From contig JAUXSF010000019.1 of assembly GCA_030679955.1 (NCBI GenBank), forward strand, positions 36,387 through 100,386: 64,000 nucleotides of DNA, written 5' to 3'. The notes under the pieces were generated by a model that was not told the origin of the DNA, did not search any database, and saw only the letters and a list, made by a program, of their open reading frames with translations. The DNA comes from Chlamydiales bacterium (GTDB lineage: Bacteria > Chlamydiota > Chlamydiia > Chlamydiales > JAJFMA01). How positions within the stretch are numbered: the first letter of the stretch is position 1; every line of letters begins with the position of its first letter. The position numbers were made by a program, and so were the translations under genes. Positions 56,944-64,000 of this stretch are shown here, piece by piece.

Positions 56944-57627
56944 TTATACTTGTACGTTCATCAGCGTTTTAATCGATTCTAGAGACTTGTTCAGCAAGCT
57001 GCTGAATAATTCCAGTTCTTGTGTGATAAAACCCATTTTTAATTGCAGCATCAGCATATTGGCACCGGACATTTGGTCTTTATTGTCCTGAAATTTAGTA
57101 ACTTCACCCGCCAACGATTCTAATTGGCTTTGTCCGTGAGTTAGGTGATTAATAAAGTTCTGGAGTGGTCCAACAAGCCCTTGAGGCTTCTCTGGAGGAA
57201 CATAGTCGACTCCAACCTTGGAGAGAGCGACCTTAAGACTTTCGTCAATGTGCGTAAGCTTGCTGCGCAGAACATTCTGAACAGAGCCTTTGAGCTCCAA
57301 ATTCGGCATGGAAAGCTTGCGCTTCACCGAATCGATCTTCTCAATTGCTTTCTCTGCTTGGGCAAGCAGGCTGTTCAGATTAGTGCCTTCGGAAGTCTTC
57401 TCCACACGCCTTTGCGCGCGTTGAGCCTCTTCCATCGGCGAGGGTTTTCTAGCCTCTTCTAATCGCGAAACTTCTATCTTGTCTTGTCTTTCGACCTTTT
57501 GGGTCATCAGACGTTCAAAATACTCAGCATTCGGTAGGATTTTATCAAAATGTTCGATCTTCTCAGCTTGCGCTAGAGAGGAATCGATCTTGCTGATCTT
57601 GAGTACTTTTTCGCTTTGATCTGACAT
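56944..57627 (-). CDS. CT668-like type III secretion-associated protein
   Basis: A 227-residue, helical, charged protein with no membrane segment, matching CT668 (223 residues) in position and size. The N-terminal half is Lys/Glu-rich and probably coiled-coil; residues 160-227 form a further helical region (LQNFINHLTHGQSQLESLAGEV, MLMLQLKMGFITQELELFSSLL) that resembles helical hairpins of secretion components. Its role is not established even in Chlamydia. GAGGAG lies 7 bp before the ATG. Confidence 0.85.
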   Translation of the reverse strand: MSDQSEKVLKISKIDSSLAQAEKIEHFDKILPNAEYFERLMTQKVERQDKIEVSRLEEARKPSPMEEAQRAQRRVEKTSEGTNLNSLLAQAEKAIEKIDSVKRKLSMPNLELKGSVQNVLRSKLTHIDESLKVALSKVGVDYVPPEKPQGLVGPLQNFINHLTHGQSQLESLAGEVTKFQDNKDQMSGANMLMLQLKMGFITQELELFSSLLNKSLESIKTLMNVQV

Positions 57628-57676
57628 TTATTCTCTCCTCTTTTTCAAGAGGTCGCATTAGGTACCCTAATGATTA

Positions 57677-58144
57677 TTAATCTTTCGTCTCTTCCTCTTC
57701 CTGGGCTTCTTGGAAGAAAGGAGCCTTAGCTTCTTGTTTCTTCTTCAGATCTTTTTCTGCCCAGTCTAAGGAAATGCTGCACAGGTTTTTGACCGTAGGA
57801 TCATCGGACTTCTCATTTGCTTCCGAGATCAGCTCTTCGCCCTTCTTCCTTTTAGCTTTTACTAACAAGTAAGCTATGCCAAGAAAGGCCTGCGCCAAAT
57901 AGTTATCTGGCTCGCGCTGCATCACCTCTTCAAAGATTGCCGAGGCTTCCTTCACCTCCAGCTTGTTTAGGGCTATATACCCTAAGCCAATCTGAGGTGC
58001 TGTGCTCTCCGGACGTAGTATCTGGGCCGCTTCGAAAAGCCGCCTAGCACTTACCTCGTCCAATTGTTTAACCGCCACAAACCCTGCTTCAATCAAAAGA
58101 GCAAAGTCGTGTTGAAAATCCTCTAGCTTGTCCTGTTCGGCCAT
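57677..58144 (-). CDS. cdsG: Type III needle chaperone CdsG (SctG)
   Basis: A 155-residue TPR-type protein at the CT667 place. Tandem helix pairs span 15-130 (LLIEAGFVAVKQLDEVSARRLF, APQIGLGYIALNKLEVKEAS, YLAQAFLGIAYLLVKAKRK). With CdsE it forms the heterodimer that holds needle subunit CdsF soluble before export. The last 25 residues are Lys/Glu-rich. GGAG precedes the ATG. Confidence 0.9.
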   Translation of the reverse strand: MAEQDKLEDFQHDFALLIEAGFVAVKQLDEVSARRLFEAAQILRPESTAPQIGLGYIALNKLEVKEASAIFEEVMQREPDNYLAQAFLGIAYLLVKAKRKKGEELISEANEKSDDPTVKNLCSISLDWAEKDLKKKQEAKAPFFQEAQEEEETKD

Positions 58145-58265
58145 TACTCCATCCTTATTCGAAGGGTATTTACCTGAGTCAATTTTCGAGCGCTTTTCCG
58201 GCAGTTATTTCGCGATCGGCAGCTTCTGCTTTTTTCGTCTGAGCAGAAGCTTAGTGCGCCGATCA

Positions 58266-58508
58266 TTAACCTTTAACACCCCTAGCCATTGAAACAATAG
58301 CTGAGTTAGCGGCGTTGACGACAGCGGTCGACATCTCAGACATCTGCGATAAGTGGTTCATCAACATCTGCATGTCAAACATGTCGGCGATACTGATAGC
58401 ACTCTTTCGCTGCTTGATAGCATTTAATTTTGCCTTGGCGCTGACCGTAGCGGCGTCCACTATCTCGACTAGGGCCTCCATACTGAAGGCTTCTCTGGGA
58501 GTTGCCAT
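58266..58508 (-). CDS. cdsF: Type III secretion needle subunit CdsF (SctF)
   Basis: An 80-residue protein (CT666 is 83), helical throughout, with an Ala/Met/Ser-rich composition, as expected for a needle subunit forming a helix-turn-helix. AGGAGG stands 5 bp before the ATG, the strongest ribosome binding site of the block, fitting a subunit needed in many copies. It has 121- and 143-bp spacers on either side that lack genes. Confidence 0.92.
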   Translation of the reverse strand: MATPREAFSMEALVEIVDAATVSAKAKLNAIKQRKSAISIADMFDMQMLMNHLSQMSEMSTAVVNAANSAIVSMARGVKG

Positions 58509-58651
58509 AGGTTCCTCCTAACTTCCTTATTATGCTTTTACAAACTATCCGATTACTTTGATCAACCTTTAAGGTCCAAAACGGATATCACCATTTTAGG
58601 GGCCGCACGGTTGCAGTCTTCGGTTCTTTTAACGTTCTAGGTTATTCTATT

Positions 58652-58897
58652 CTAGCCCTTCGCTCCAAAACGTGCTACTACTTTCAGTAAGGCCGCATAA
58701 CCATGCAATAAATAGCCAAATTGGTTGAACTCATCCTTACTTAGGCCAGCCCTTAACAAACCCTTGATTTGCAGCATTCTAGCTTGAATTCGTTGCTGCA
58801 CTTCTTTGCGCTTATGGGATTGAGCGAGATCCTTTTCCAGGTCAAACATCGCTTCACTAGAGCCACCTTTGCTCTTATCCTTCCCTAATCCAAACAT
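58652..58897 (-). CDS. cdsE: Type III needle chaperone CdsE (SctE)
   Basis: An 81-residue helical protein at the CT665 place (83 residues). An N-terminal Lys/Ser/Gly-rich segment is followed by two helices (FDLEKDLAQSHKRKEVQQRI and EFNQFGYLLHGYAALLKVVA). It pairs with CdsG to chaperone CdsF. AAGGTG precedes the ATG. Confidence 0.9.
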   Translation of the reverse strand: MFGLGKDKSKGGSSEAMFDLEKDLAQSHKRKEVQQRIQARMLQIKGLLRAGLSKDEFNQFGYLLHGYAALLKVVARFGAKG

Positions 58898-58966
58898 TCG
58901 TTCACCTTTGTTTTAGAATGACGTAAGCGCGACTCTACTTTTCCTATAATCCTATTTTATCATAAT

Positions 58967-60754
58967 TTATTTATTATATTCAATCTTATACTTTACGCCT
59001 TCTCGCTCTAGAAATATCGCATCACGTTTAATTGAAGTGATGCTCATTCCATCTAAAGTATCCCCGGGAGAGAGAATGCGCCCATTAATTACCACATTCA
59101 CGGTAGTGTTGCCTCTGTTAGTAGAGCCCGTTACCTTATAGCTTTCAGTGAGATCAACCAGCGAGTTTTCAGGCTCCAATTCCACTACAAAGTTCTTAAC
59201 AGAGCGTACCGCAGCATCCTTTTTGAAGGTCGCGATCAATTTTTCAAGCTGCGAAGCCCTGCCGGCTAACATTGATCCAGACAGCGTCAATTCGCCACTG
59301 CTCATCTGCACAGTCACGTCTTTGAAGCCCTGCTCCTGTAGCAACACTCGAATGGACTGTATCTCATCCTCTTCAACGAAAACGCGTTTTTCAAGCAGAT
59401 CCAAATAAGGGAAGTTTTGCGCCATGTAATCTGACAGCTTTTCAGCCTGCTCGCGGGACGAAAGGTAGCCGTTTAGCACAAACCTGCCCGCGGAAGGCGC
59501 CATTAACGTTACGCCGCGCCATTGGGGGTTTTTGCCGATAACTTGATTGATGTTCTGTAAAACTAGCTCGTCGATAACCAAGTTTTTGTCGTTGATTTCC
59601 CTAACGAATTGCAAGTTTTGAAGGTCATAAAGCAAGCGCGCTTTATCAACACTTTTCAGGACGTGACCAATCAGCAGCAAACTGCCATTGTTGTCATTAA
59701 AGTTGTAGTTAACCCCAGGGGCCAGTGCCATCACTTTCTGCAATTCCGCCTTGGTGTCTATCTGCGGAGCCACAACCTCTTGAGTGCGAAATAGCGATGT
59801 CGTCGCCATGCCAATGATCATTACCATCCCGCCAATCAGCAGGAGAAGCATCATTTTGCCTACAAAACCCGACTTTTTCGCCACGACCGGAGCCGATTTT
59901 ACTGGCTCTTTTTCCTTGGCTTTGGATTTAACCGGAGCTTTGCCTTTTTTGATCTCATCATCTTTAAGGGATTTAACGATAGAAGGCATTAGGGGAGTGA
60001 TGATTGTCGAGCGATCCGCCTCGCGGTCAAAAATGATAAAGCGCGTTGTGCCCAACGACACCACACTATTTGAAACTAGATCGGCCTTCACCTTAATCTG
60101 TTTATCATCGAGAAAAACACCATTCCGGCTCTTCAAGTCCTGTAGCGTAACCTTGTTGTCCGCGCTAATCGTTAGCTTAGCGTGCTGACGCGATACTGTA
60201 CCGTCATGTAAGACGATGTCGGATGCTTCAGGGTTCGTTCCAAGGATATAGGAATGCCCAGGTTCCATCGAAAACTCTGCGCCATTATTTGGACCGGCAA
60301 TAACCTTAAGCATCCAGCGGCCTGTTCCGGCCACGTTAAAGTCGATTTCAGCGAGCATTTGCTCGTTGGAAAGATCTTGTTCCTCGTAAACCTCGTCGTC
60401 CGGCTCGTCGTTATTTGCACCCTGTTGAGCCGCGGCATCCATCTTGTGGCCACCGATCTCTGTGTAATAACGGAAAATGCCATTGCCAATTTTTACCGTG
60501 TCGCCATGCACCAGCACACGCGACCCATCTACTGCTTCGTCATTAACTAGCGCTGGATTAGTTGTGGAGAGATTTTCTACCGCTATACCATCAGGCATTC
60601 TACGGGCAACAAGGTGCTCTCGCGATACTGCAGGGTCCTCTACCAAAAGTTGGCAGGTATCGGGATCGCGGCCGATTACCCACTCCTCTCCGTCATCAAA
60701 CGAAAGGACTAAACCCTCTAAAGCACCTTCTTCGGCAATAAGTTTTGCTGTCAT
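58967..60754 (-). CDS. cdsD: Type III secretion inner ring protein CdsD (SctD) with two FHA domains
   Basis: The larger inner-membrane ring protein, 595 residues against about 829 in C. trachomatis (CT664). Two FHA domains stand in the cytoplasmic part: residues about 15-95 (WVIGRDPDTCQLLVEDPAVSRE) and 155-245 (YILGTNPEASDIVLHDGTVS, LQDLKSRNGVFLD). FHA domains bind phosphothreonine, which links CdsD to the kinases of this system. A Lys/Pro-rich linker leads to one membrane helix at about 298-320. The periplasmic part (340-590) holds several BON/ring-building-like modules. The shorter linker accounts for most of the length difference. Confidence 0.95.
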   Translation of the reverse strand: MTAKLIAEEGALEGLVLSFDDGEEWVIGRDPDTCQLLVEDPAVSREHLVARRMPDGIAVENLSTTNPALVNDEAVDGSRVLVHGDTVKIGNGIFRYYTEIGGHKMDAAAQQGANNDEPDDEVYEEQDLSNEQMLAEIDFNVAGTGRWMLKVIAGPNNGAEFSMEPGHSYILGTNPEASDIVLHDGTVSRQHAKLTISADNKVTLQDLKSRNGVFLDDKQIKVKADLVSNSVVSLGTTRFIIFDREADRSTIITPLMPSIVKSLKDDEIKKGKAPVKSKAKEKEPVKSAPVVAKKSGFVGKMMLLLLIGGMVMIIGMATTSLFRTQEVVAPQIDTKAELQKVMALAPGVNYNFNDNNGSLLLIGHVLKSVDKARLLYDLQNLQFVREINDKNLVIDELVLQNINQVIGKNPQWRGVTLMAPSAGRFVLNGYLSSREQAEKLSDYMAQNFPYLDLLEKRVFVEEDEIQSIRVLLQEQGFKDVTVQMSSGELTLSGSMLAGRASQLEKLIATFKKDAAVRSVKNFVVELEPENSLVDLTESYKVTGSTNRGNTTVNVVINGRILSPGDTLDGMSITSIKRDAIFLEREGVKYKIEYNK

Positions 60755-60803
60755 AGCCTCTTACCATTATTATGGGTGGTCGATTATAGTCCGAACCCCA
60801 ATT

Positions 60804-61199
60804 TTACGCTGCCTTAAAGTTGGTAGCCTCATCACGCCAGAAGTCAATCGCGTTCATAAAGTCTTCCAACGCCTCTTTAAACATTTCATACTCAAGATTG
60901 TATTCCATATCTTTCGATAGGGTCAAGGTATTCCCATCGTCGCTCAGCCCTAGAACAGCACCCTCCGTTCCTTGACCAAACAAGTTAGCAAGCATCATTT
61001 GCGTGTAGAATTGTTCCTGACTATCCTTCGGCATTGGGGCGACCTCACACAACATGCCTAGTCCGGGATTTAGATCGGACACAGTGAAGGATACATCCTT
61101 GTCCATATAGATGACATATTGCCCAGCATCGTTGGTGGGAATCGCCTTGTCCAGGCCAATCTCTTTGCGATATAGATCCATTAACTGACTCAGCTTCAT
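60804..61199 (-). CDS. CT663-like type III chaperone
   Basis: A 131-residue acidic protein (CesT/Tir-chaperone fold by appearance): N-terminal helix MKLSQLMDLYRKEIGL, central strands (YVIYMDKDVSFTVSDL, GLGMLCEVAPM), a dimer helix (EQFYTQMMLANLFGQGTEGAVLGL) and a C-terminal helix (EYEMFKEALEDFMNAIDFWR). CT663, its counterpart by position, has also been reported to bind RNA polymerase sigma66 and beta. It is the first gene of the minus-strand block, behind an extended -10 promoter at 61257-61265. 49 bp separate it from cdsD. Confidence 0.88.
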   Translation of the reverse strand: MKLSQLMDLYRKEIGLDKAIPTNDAGQYVIYMDKDVSFTVSDLNPGLGMLCEVAPMPKDSQEQFYTQMMLANLFGQGTEGAVLGLSDDGNTLTLSKDMEYNLEYEMFKEALEDFMNAIDFWRDEATNFKAA

Positions 61200-61256
61200 A
61201 GCTCTACCCCCTAGTACTGCAACCCACTATGGTGCGAGAACTGTGCCAACCAGTTT

Positions 61257-61265
61257 ATTATATCA
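61257..61265 (-). promoter_or_regulatory. Extended -10 promoter for the type III block
   Basis: On the minus strand TGATATAAT is an extended -10 box (TGnTATAAT). No -35 box is seen at the right distance, which extended -10 promoters do not need. Transcription would start about 50 bp before the chaperone ATG. Confidence 0.5.
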
Positions 61266-61362
61266 TATATCTAATTTCGTAGATTTTGCTGGCTGTTACG
61301 CTAGATTGCCAATGTTAAATATGTTACATTGTTGATTCATTAATTTACGCCAAGGTAGAACA

Positions 61363-62331
61363 GTGCAAAGTAGTAAAATAACCATTTTTGAATCCAATCC
61401 CCCTTCTATACATCAACCCGCACCACCGCCGGTAAGCAAGCCTACCTCTAAACCACTACCGCCTATTCCCTCAGTTTTTTCCCAACCAAAACCGAGTTCA
61501 CCTTCGATCTATACCGCAACTCCACTTAAGGCTTTCCCTTTCTACGCGCAAACTCGCGAACCCTATCTTTTGCCCATGAAAGAGGATAATACGGAGGCAT
61601 TCTCTAGAGATCTTTCAGATGCTTTCTTTTCGACCCCCACCGTTACCCACGTTCCAACCTGGATTGCCGAGGTCGTCAATAATGATTTCAACGCTATCAC
61701 GGCCGTAGACTTTGATTTTGATTATCGATGGGTTTGTAAGACAAAGGTTAAAGGCGGAAGCGAGTACAAAATAAAAGTGCTGTGGACCGTTGTTTTTCAT
61801 AAAGGAGCCGGTGCCGCGCAATATTACGATCGAGCCCTATCCGAATACACCTTTTTTGCTGGTAAACCCGGTAAGCATGTTAAGAAGCGTGAGATGGATA
61901 ACGAAAACATGTGGAGAACATATTTAGTGGCATTATCCAACATTTTGCCAACGCGCGCCGCCTTTGATCCAAGAGAGCCAGAAGGACCTTTTTCTAGGAA
62001 ACAACAACAGCTTCTTAATGCTGATAAAATCCTTGGTTTGAATGTTAAAGACATCGCTTCTGGCCAAGAAGACTTTGAGCTGAAGGTACACGTCCATAAC
62101 GTTAAAGGCATCTTTGCTCTAGCAGTTAATTCCGCAACTACCGAGTTTATTCTGCTAGAACCTCGTAAAGAAGCAAAGGCGATTAAAGTCGTAAAAAACG
62201 TCGCTCAAAGAGTGCCAGGTGGTCTGGAAGTTACTTTGTTGGGCTTGGAGGCAGTTGACGGCTTTATAGAGGTAGCCGGTCTGGTCGGCGCCGCCGCCGG
62301 TGCCTTAGGTGGCCTAGGATCCCTAGGCTAA
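61363..62331 (+). CDS. Candidate type III effector, divergent from the secretion block
   Basis: A 322-residue protein that I do not recognise. The first 50 residues are rich in Pro, Ser, Thr and Lys with little charge, as in many type III secretion signals; the middle 60-250 is a soluble domain with aromatic-rich strands (ITAVDFDFDYRWVCKTKVKGG); the C-terminus is Gly/Ala-rich and hydrophobic (IEVAGLVGAAAGALGGLGSLG), enough for a membrane-interacting hairpin. The start is GTG at 61363 after AAGGTAGAA; a stop lies in frame just upstream and no ATG is available. Divergent from the chaperone gene, 163 bp away. Confidence 0.6.
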   Translation: MQSSKITIFESNPPSIHQPAPPPVSKPTSKPLPPIPSVFSQPKPSSPSIYTATPLKAFPFYAQTREPYLLPMKEDNTEAFSRDLSDAFFSTPTVTHVPTWIAEVVNNDFNAITAVDFDFDYRWVCKTKVKGGSEYKIKVLWTVVFHKGAGAAQYYDRALSEYTFFAGKPGKHVKKREMDNENMWRTYLVALSNILPTRAAFDPREPEGPFSRKQQQLLNADKILGLNVKDIASGQEDFELKVHVHNVKGIFALAVNSATTEFILLEPRKEAKAIKVVKNVAQRVPGGLEVTLLGLEAVDGFIEVAGLVGAAAGALGGLGSLG

Positions 62332-62335
62332 AGTA

Positions 62336-62528
62336 GCCGAGTTCTGAGGAGGCTGACAGGAAGCATCGGTAGGTCATCTTTTGGCCCATTTCCAGAATCT
62401 TGCCATTTGTTGTAAATCCCCTACTCTCAAGAGTATGCGGATTTACGCCAAACGGCAATCTTCAGAAAATGGTCTCAAAATCTGACGCTACTGATGTTTC
62501 CTGTCAGCCTCGAAGGAACGACATAAAA
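62336..62528. repeat. Interrupted copy of the pkn5-cdsC repeat arm
   Basis: GCCGAGTTCTG (62336-62346) and AAGGAACGACATAAAA (62513-62528) together match the 27-bp arms at 50952-50978 and 51135-51161 with few differences. The 166 bp between them are a hairpin element. This suggests that the element entered an existing repeat. Beyond it, to 62796, the gap of about 270 bp shows no gene. Confidence 0.6.
62349..62511. mobile_element. MITE-like long hairpin element
   Basis: A 163-bp imperfect palindrome. The end arms GAGGCTGACAGGAAGCAT (62349) and ATGTTTCCTGTCAGCCTC (to 62511) match in all but one or two bases. Inner parts also pair (cttgccatttgttgtaaatc with gatttacgccaaacggcaat, partly) down to TACTCT-CA-AGAGTA at 62422-62435. 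No coding sequence is present. It may be a non-autonomous element or an RNA-forming repeat; a target-site duplication is not clear (GA at most). Confidence 0.65.
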
Positions 62529-62796
62529 AATAACCATGGCGGAGGCTCCAACATTAAGTAGCCTCACTTACCGTGCTATATCATAGCGTTTCAATCAAAA
62601 AGATTAAAATAATTAATTGCTCTCATAGACGCCCTATATGTGAGAGTCAGGTGGGTTCATAGACATTACAAAGCTATCATTTGTTTGAGGAAAACACGTA
62701 AGGCAAAAAAAACAAACATTTTCATTGGATTGTTTTTAAGAAATAAGTAACATGCCAAGCATTGATTTCGAAAAACAGACGAAAAAAGGAGTCACA

Positions 62797-63390
62797 ATGA
62801 AAAAATATCTACTAACCTTGCTATGCTTGCTTACCTTTACACAGGCCCCTGCACAAGCATCCGTGCTTGAAGGAACCTATTTCGGCGCGATAGGTGGAAT
62901 GAACCAATTAAAGTATGACCAAGACTATTTTGAAGCTTATATCGGCTATGCCTTGGGTGGATTTTGTGGTTACAAGTTTGACAATGGTCTTCGTCTTGAA
63001 GGAGAAGTCTCTTTCCGCAGAAATAAAATGACCGACAGTTTTATGGTTATTGATGACTTTAACGAGATAAATGTAGATCTTGAGATGCAAACGAAGATTA
63101 CATCCGTGATGGCTAATGCTCTTTATGAATTCTGTCCACGCTCTATTTGTACTCCCTATTTTGGTCTTGGAATTGGCTATGCTCATATTTCACAAAATGG
63201 ATTTCTTGAAGCGCTAGGAGGACGAGCAGTTTTTCGAGGGGATACCGATCAATTTGCTTGGCAAGCTATTTTAGGCCTAAATCGACGCTTAACTCCTGAT
63301 TGCGATTTTGCCGTTGAGTATCGATATCTTAATCCTGGCGCTCACCTAGAAAACCACGGAGTCGTTTTATCACTTAAACGCTTCTTCTAG
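62797..63390 (+). CDS. Outer membrane beta-barrel protein
   Basis: A 197-residue protein with a signal peptide (MKKYLLTLLCLLTFTQAPAQA, cut after AQA). The mature part begins with GTYFGAIGGMNQL and continues with about eight amphipathic strands typical of OmpA/OmpW-like barrels (GLRLEGEVSFRRN, SVMANALYEF, TPYFGLGIGYAHIS, DFAVEYRYLNPG) and ends in Phe-Phe. The terminal aromatic is the usual Bam recognition signal. AAGGAG lies 7 bp before ATG 62797; an in-frame ATG at 62752 would prepend 15 polar residues and is less likely. Confidence 0.8.
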   Translation: MKKYLLTLLCLLTFTQAPAQASVLEGTYFGAIGGMNQLKYDQDYFEAYIGYALGGFCGYKFDNGLRLEGEVSFRRNKMTDSFMVIDDFNEINVDLEMQTKITSVMANALYEFCPRSICTPYFGLGIGYAHISQNGFLEALGGRAVFRGDTDQFAWQAILGLNRRLTPDCDFAVEYRYLNPGAHLENHGVVLSLKRFF

Positions 63391-63400
63391 CACTTTGAAA

Positions 63401-63436
63401 GAGGCAATAGGCCGTTTCTAAACTGCCTATTGTCTC
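63401..63436 (+). terminator. Hairpin behind the beta-barrel gene
   Basis: GAGGCAATAGGC (63401-63412), 12-nt loop, GCCTATTGTCTC (63425-63436); 11 of 12 pairs match. It begins 10 bp after the stop. A short run of T and C follows but no strong T-tract. Confidence 0.6.
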
Positions 63437-63440
63437 ATCC

Positions 63441-63483
63441 TTCTTTGCAACTTGGCGCCTCTGCGTCTTTGCGTTTGAACCCC
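63441..63483. repeat. Half copy of the acgcaaag repeat family, copy 4
   Basis: Contains ttctttgcaacttggcgcct and ctgcgtctttgcgtttgaac, the right arm of copies 1 and 2. The left arm is missing, so this copy cannot form the long hairpin. Confidence 0.7.
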
Positions 63484-63580
63484 TTTTGACATCCCTCTAA
63501 AGCCTGCCAAATTTCCTCTTGACCGCAAACAAGTAAAATTTTATGTTTCATGCATTTGAATTTAAAATTGGTCATGTTCT

Positions 63581-64000
63581 ATGTACAAGCTTGCCCTATT
63601 CCTCCTGCTAGCATGCTCCTTGCATGCCCAAGATGACGTTCGACTTACCGCTGAAGCCGAACCACTTACCACTATATGTGGCTGCGTGAACGCCATTTCC
63701 GGCGACTTCTTCTTTAGCCAAACCGACATTGCCATGCACGGTTCCGAGCCATTGCATTACACCATGCTTTATGACAGTGGGCTTAACTTTATAGGCGCTA
63801 AGGGATATGGCATCGGCAGCCAATACCCTTTCTACATGAATTACGCGATTCAAAAGGCTAAAACTAACATCGTCACCATAAATGTCATGGAGCGTGAAGG
63901 CTTCCATGTCCCTTACAAAGGAAAAATAAATAATGGATGGGCGTCTTTTACAGTGGACCCAACATTGTTTGCCAGTGGCTTCACCAACTACTCAGAAGAG
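63581..64000 (+). CDS. RHS-type protein, 5' end only
   Basis: An open frame of 140 codons from ATG 63581 to the window end without a stop. A signal peptide (MYKLALFLLLACSLHA) is followed by TICGCVNAISGDFFFSQTDI and MHGSEPLHYTMLYDSG, which align with the N-terminal GCVNILTGSYTHTALDF and LPGPEPLTFQRIYCSG of the RHS protein at 9803-14236. The rest of the gene, including repeats and any toxin tip, lies outside the window. No Shine-Dalgarno is evident. Confidence 0.75.
   Translation, partial: MYKLALFLLLACSLHAQDDVRLTAEAEPLTTICGCVNAISGDFFFSQTDIAMHGSEPLHYTMLYDSGLNFIGAKGYGIGSQYPFYMNYAIQKAKTNIVTINVMEREGFHVPYKGKINNGWASFTVDPTLFASGFTNYSEE

Noticed and set aside
1..64000. tRNA or rRNA genes
   Set aside because: I looked for TTCGAATCC-like T-arms with matching acceptor stems and for rRNA-like conserved blocks and found none; a covariance-model scan would be decisive.

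Overview
The window reads as chromosomal DNA of an environmental (amoeba-symbiont type) chlamydia. The strongest evidence is a minus-strand gene block, 61.2 kb down to 42.2 kb, that reproduces the order of Chlamydia trachomatis CT663 to CT674: CT663-type chaperone, cdsD, cdsE, cdsF, cdsG, CT668, cdsN, cdsO, cdsP, cdsQ, pkn5, cdsC. A lipoprotein gene overlaps the end of cdsC. Very large repeat-containing proteins, ankyrin repeats, Inc-like and beta-barrel proteins, and many hairpin-forming intergenic repeats fit the larger genomes of this group. The family cannot be assigned from sequence alone. I found no rRNA, tRNA or CRISPR array.

Layout. 0-5.5 kb: a small exported protein and two tandem paralogues of about 786 residues. 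5.7-9.5 kb: alanine dehydrogenase overlapping an Hsp70-like ATPase gene. 9.8-14.2 kb: an RHS/YD-repeat protein without a toxin tip. 14.3-18.1 kb: a SWIM plus SNF2 helicase. 18.2-28.3 kb: one 3365-residue protein with ankyrin-like repeats and an NTPase-like core. 28.4-38.8 kb: an Inc-like protein, a small envelope protein, Der GTPase, a SulP transporter, an alpha/beta hydrolase, an exported YidD-like protein and a membrane glycosyltransferase. 39.0-42.2 kb: an accessory island with an AbiEi-like repressor, an AbiEii-like nucleotidyltransferase fused to ankyrin-like repeats, a PD-(D/E)XK nuclease-like gene and a relic of a second AbiEi gene. 42.2-61.2 kb: the type III secretion block. 61.3-64.0 kb: a candidate effector, a hairpin element nested in another repeat, a beta-barrel protein, and the 5' end of a second RHS-type gene running off the window.

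How parts may work together. The type III genes supply export ring (CdsD, CdsQ), ATPase and stalk (CdsN, CdsO), length control (CdsP), needle and its chaperones (CdsF, CdsE, CdsG), secretin (CdsC) and signalling (Pkn5). Inc-like and effector-like proteins nearby are plausible substrates. The tandem paralogues and the giant protein share a motif block with ordered His, Asn and Cys (LGW..H, then IN[TP]GxG...H, then Cys about 115 residues after the first His), a possible cysteine-peptidase-like module. The best candidate for an undescribed system is the 39-42 kb island: its dual palindromic operators, ankyrin-tailed toxin and adjoining nuclease go beyond the two-gene AbiE pattern.

At least four interspersed repeat families, all inverted-repeat rich, sit in intergenic gaps. 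One forms a nested palindrome that separates pkn5 from cdsC. All functional statements come from reading motifs by eye; no search was run.
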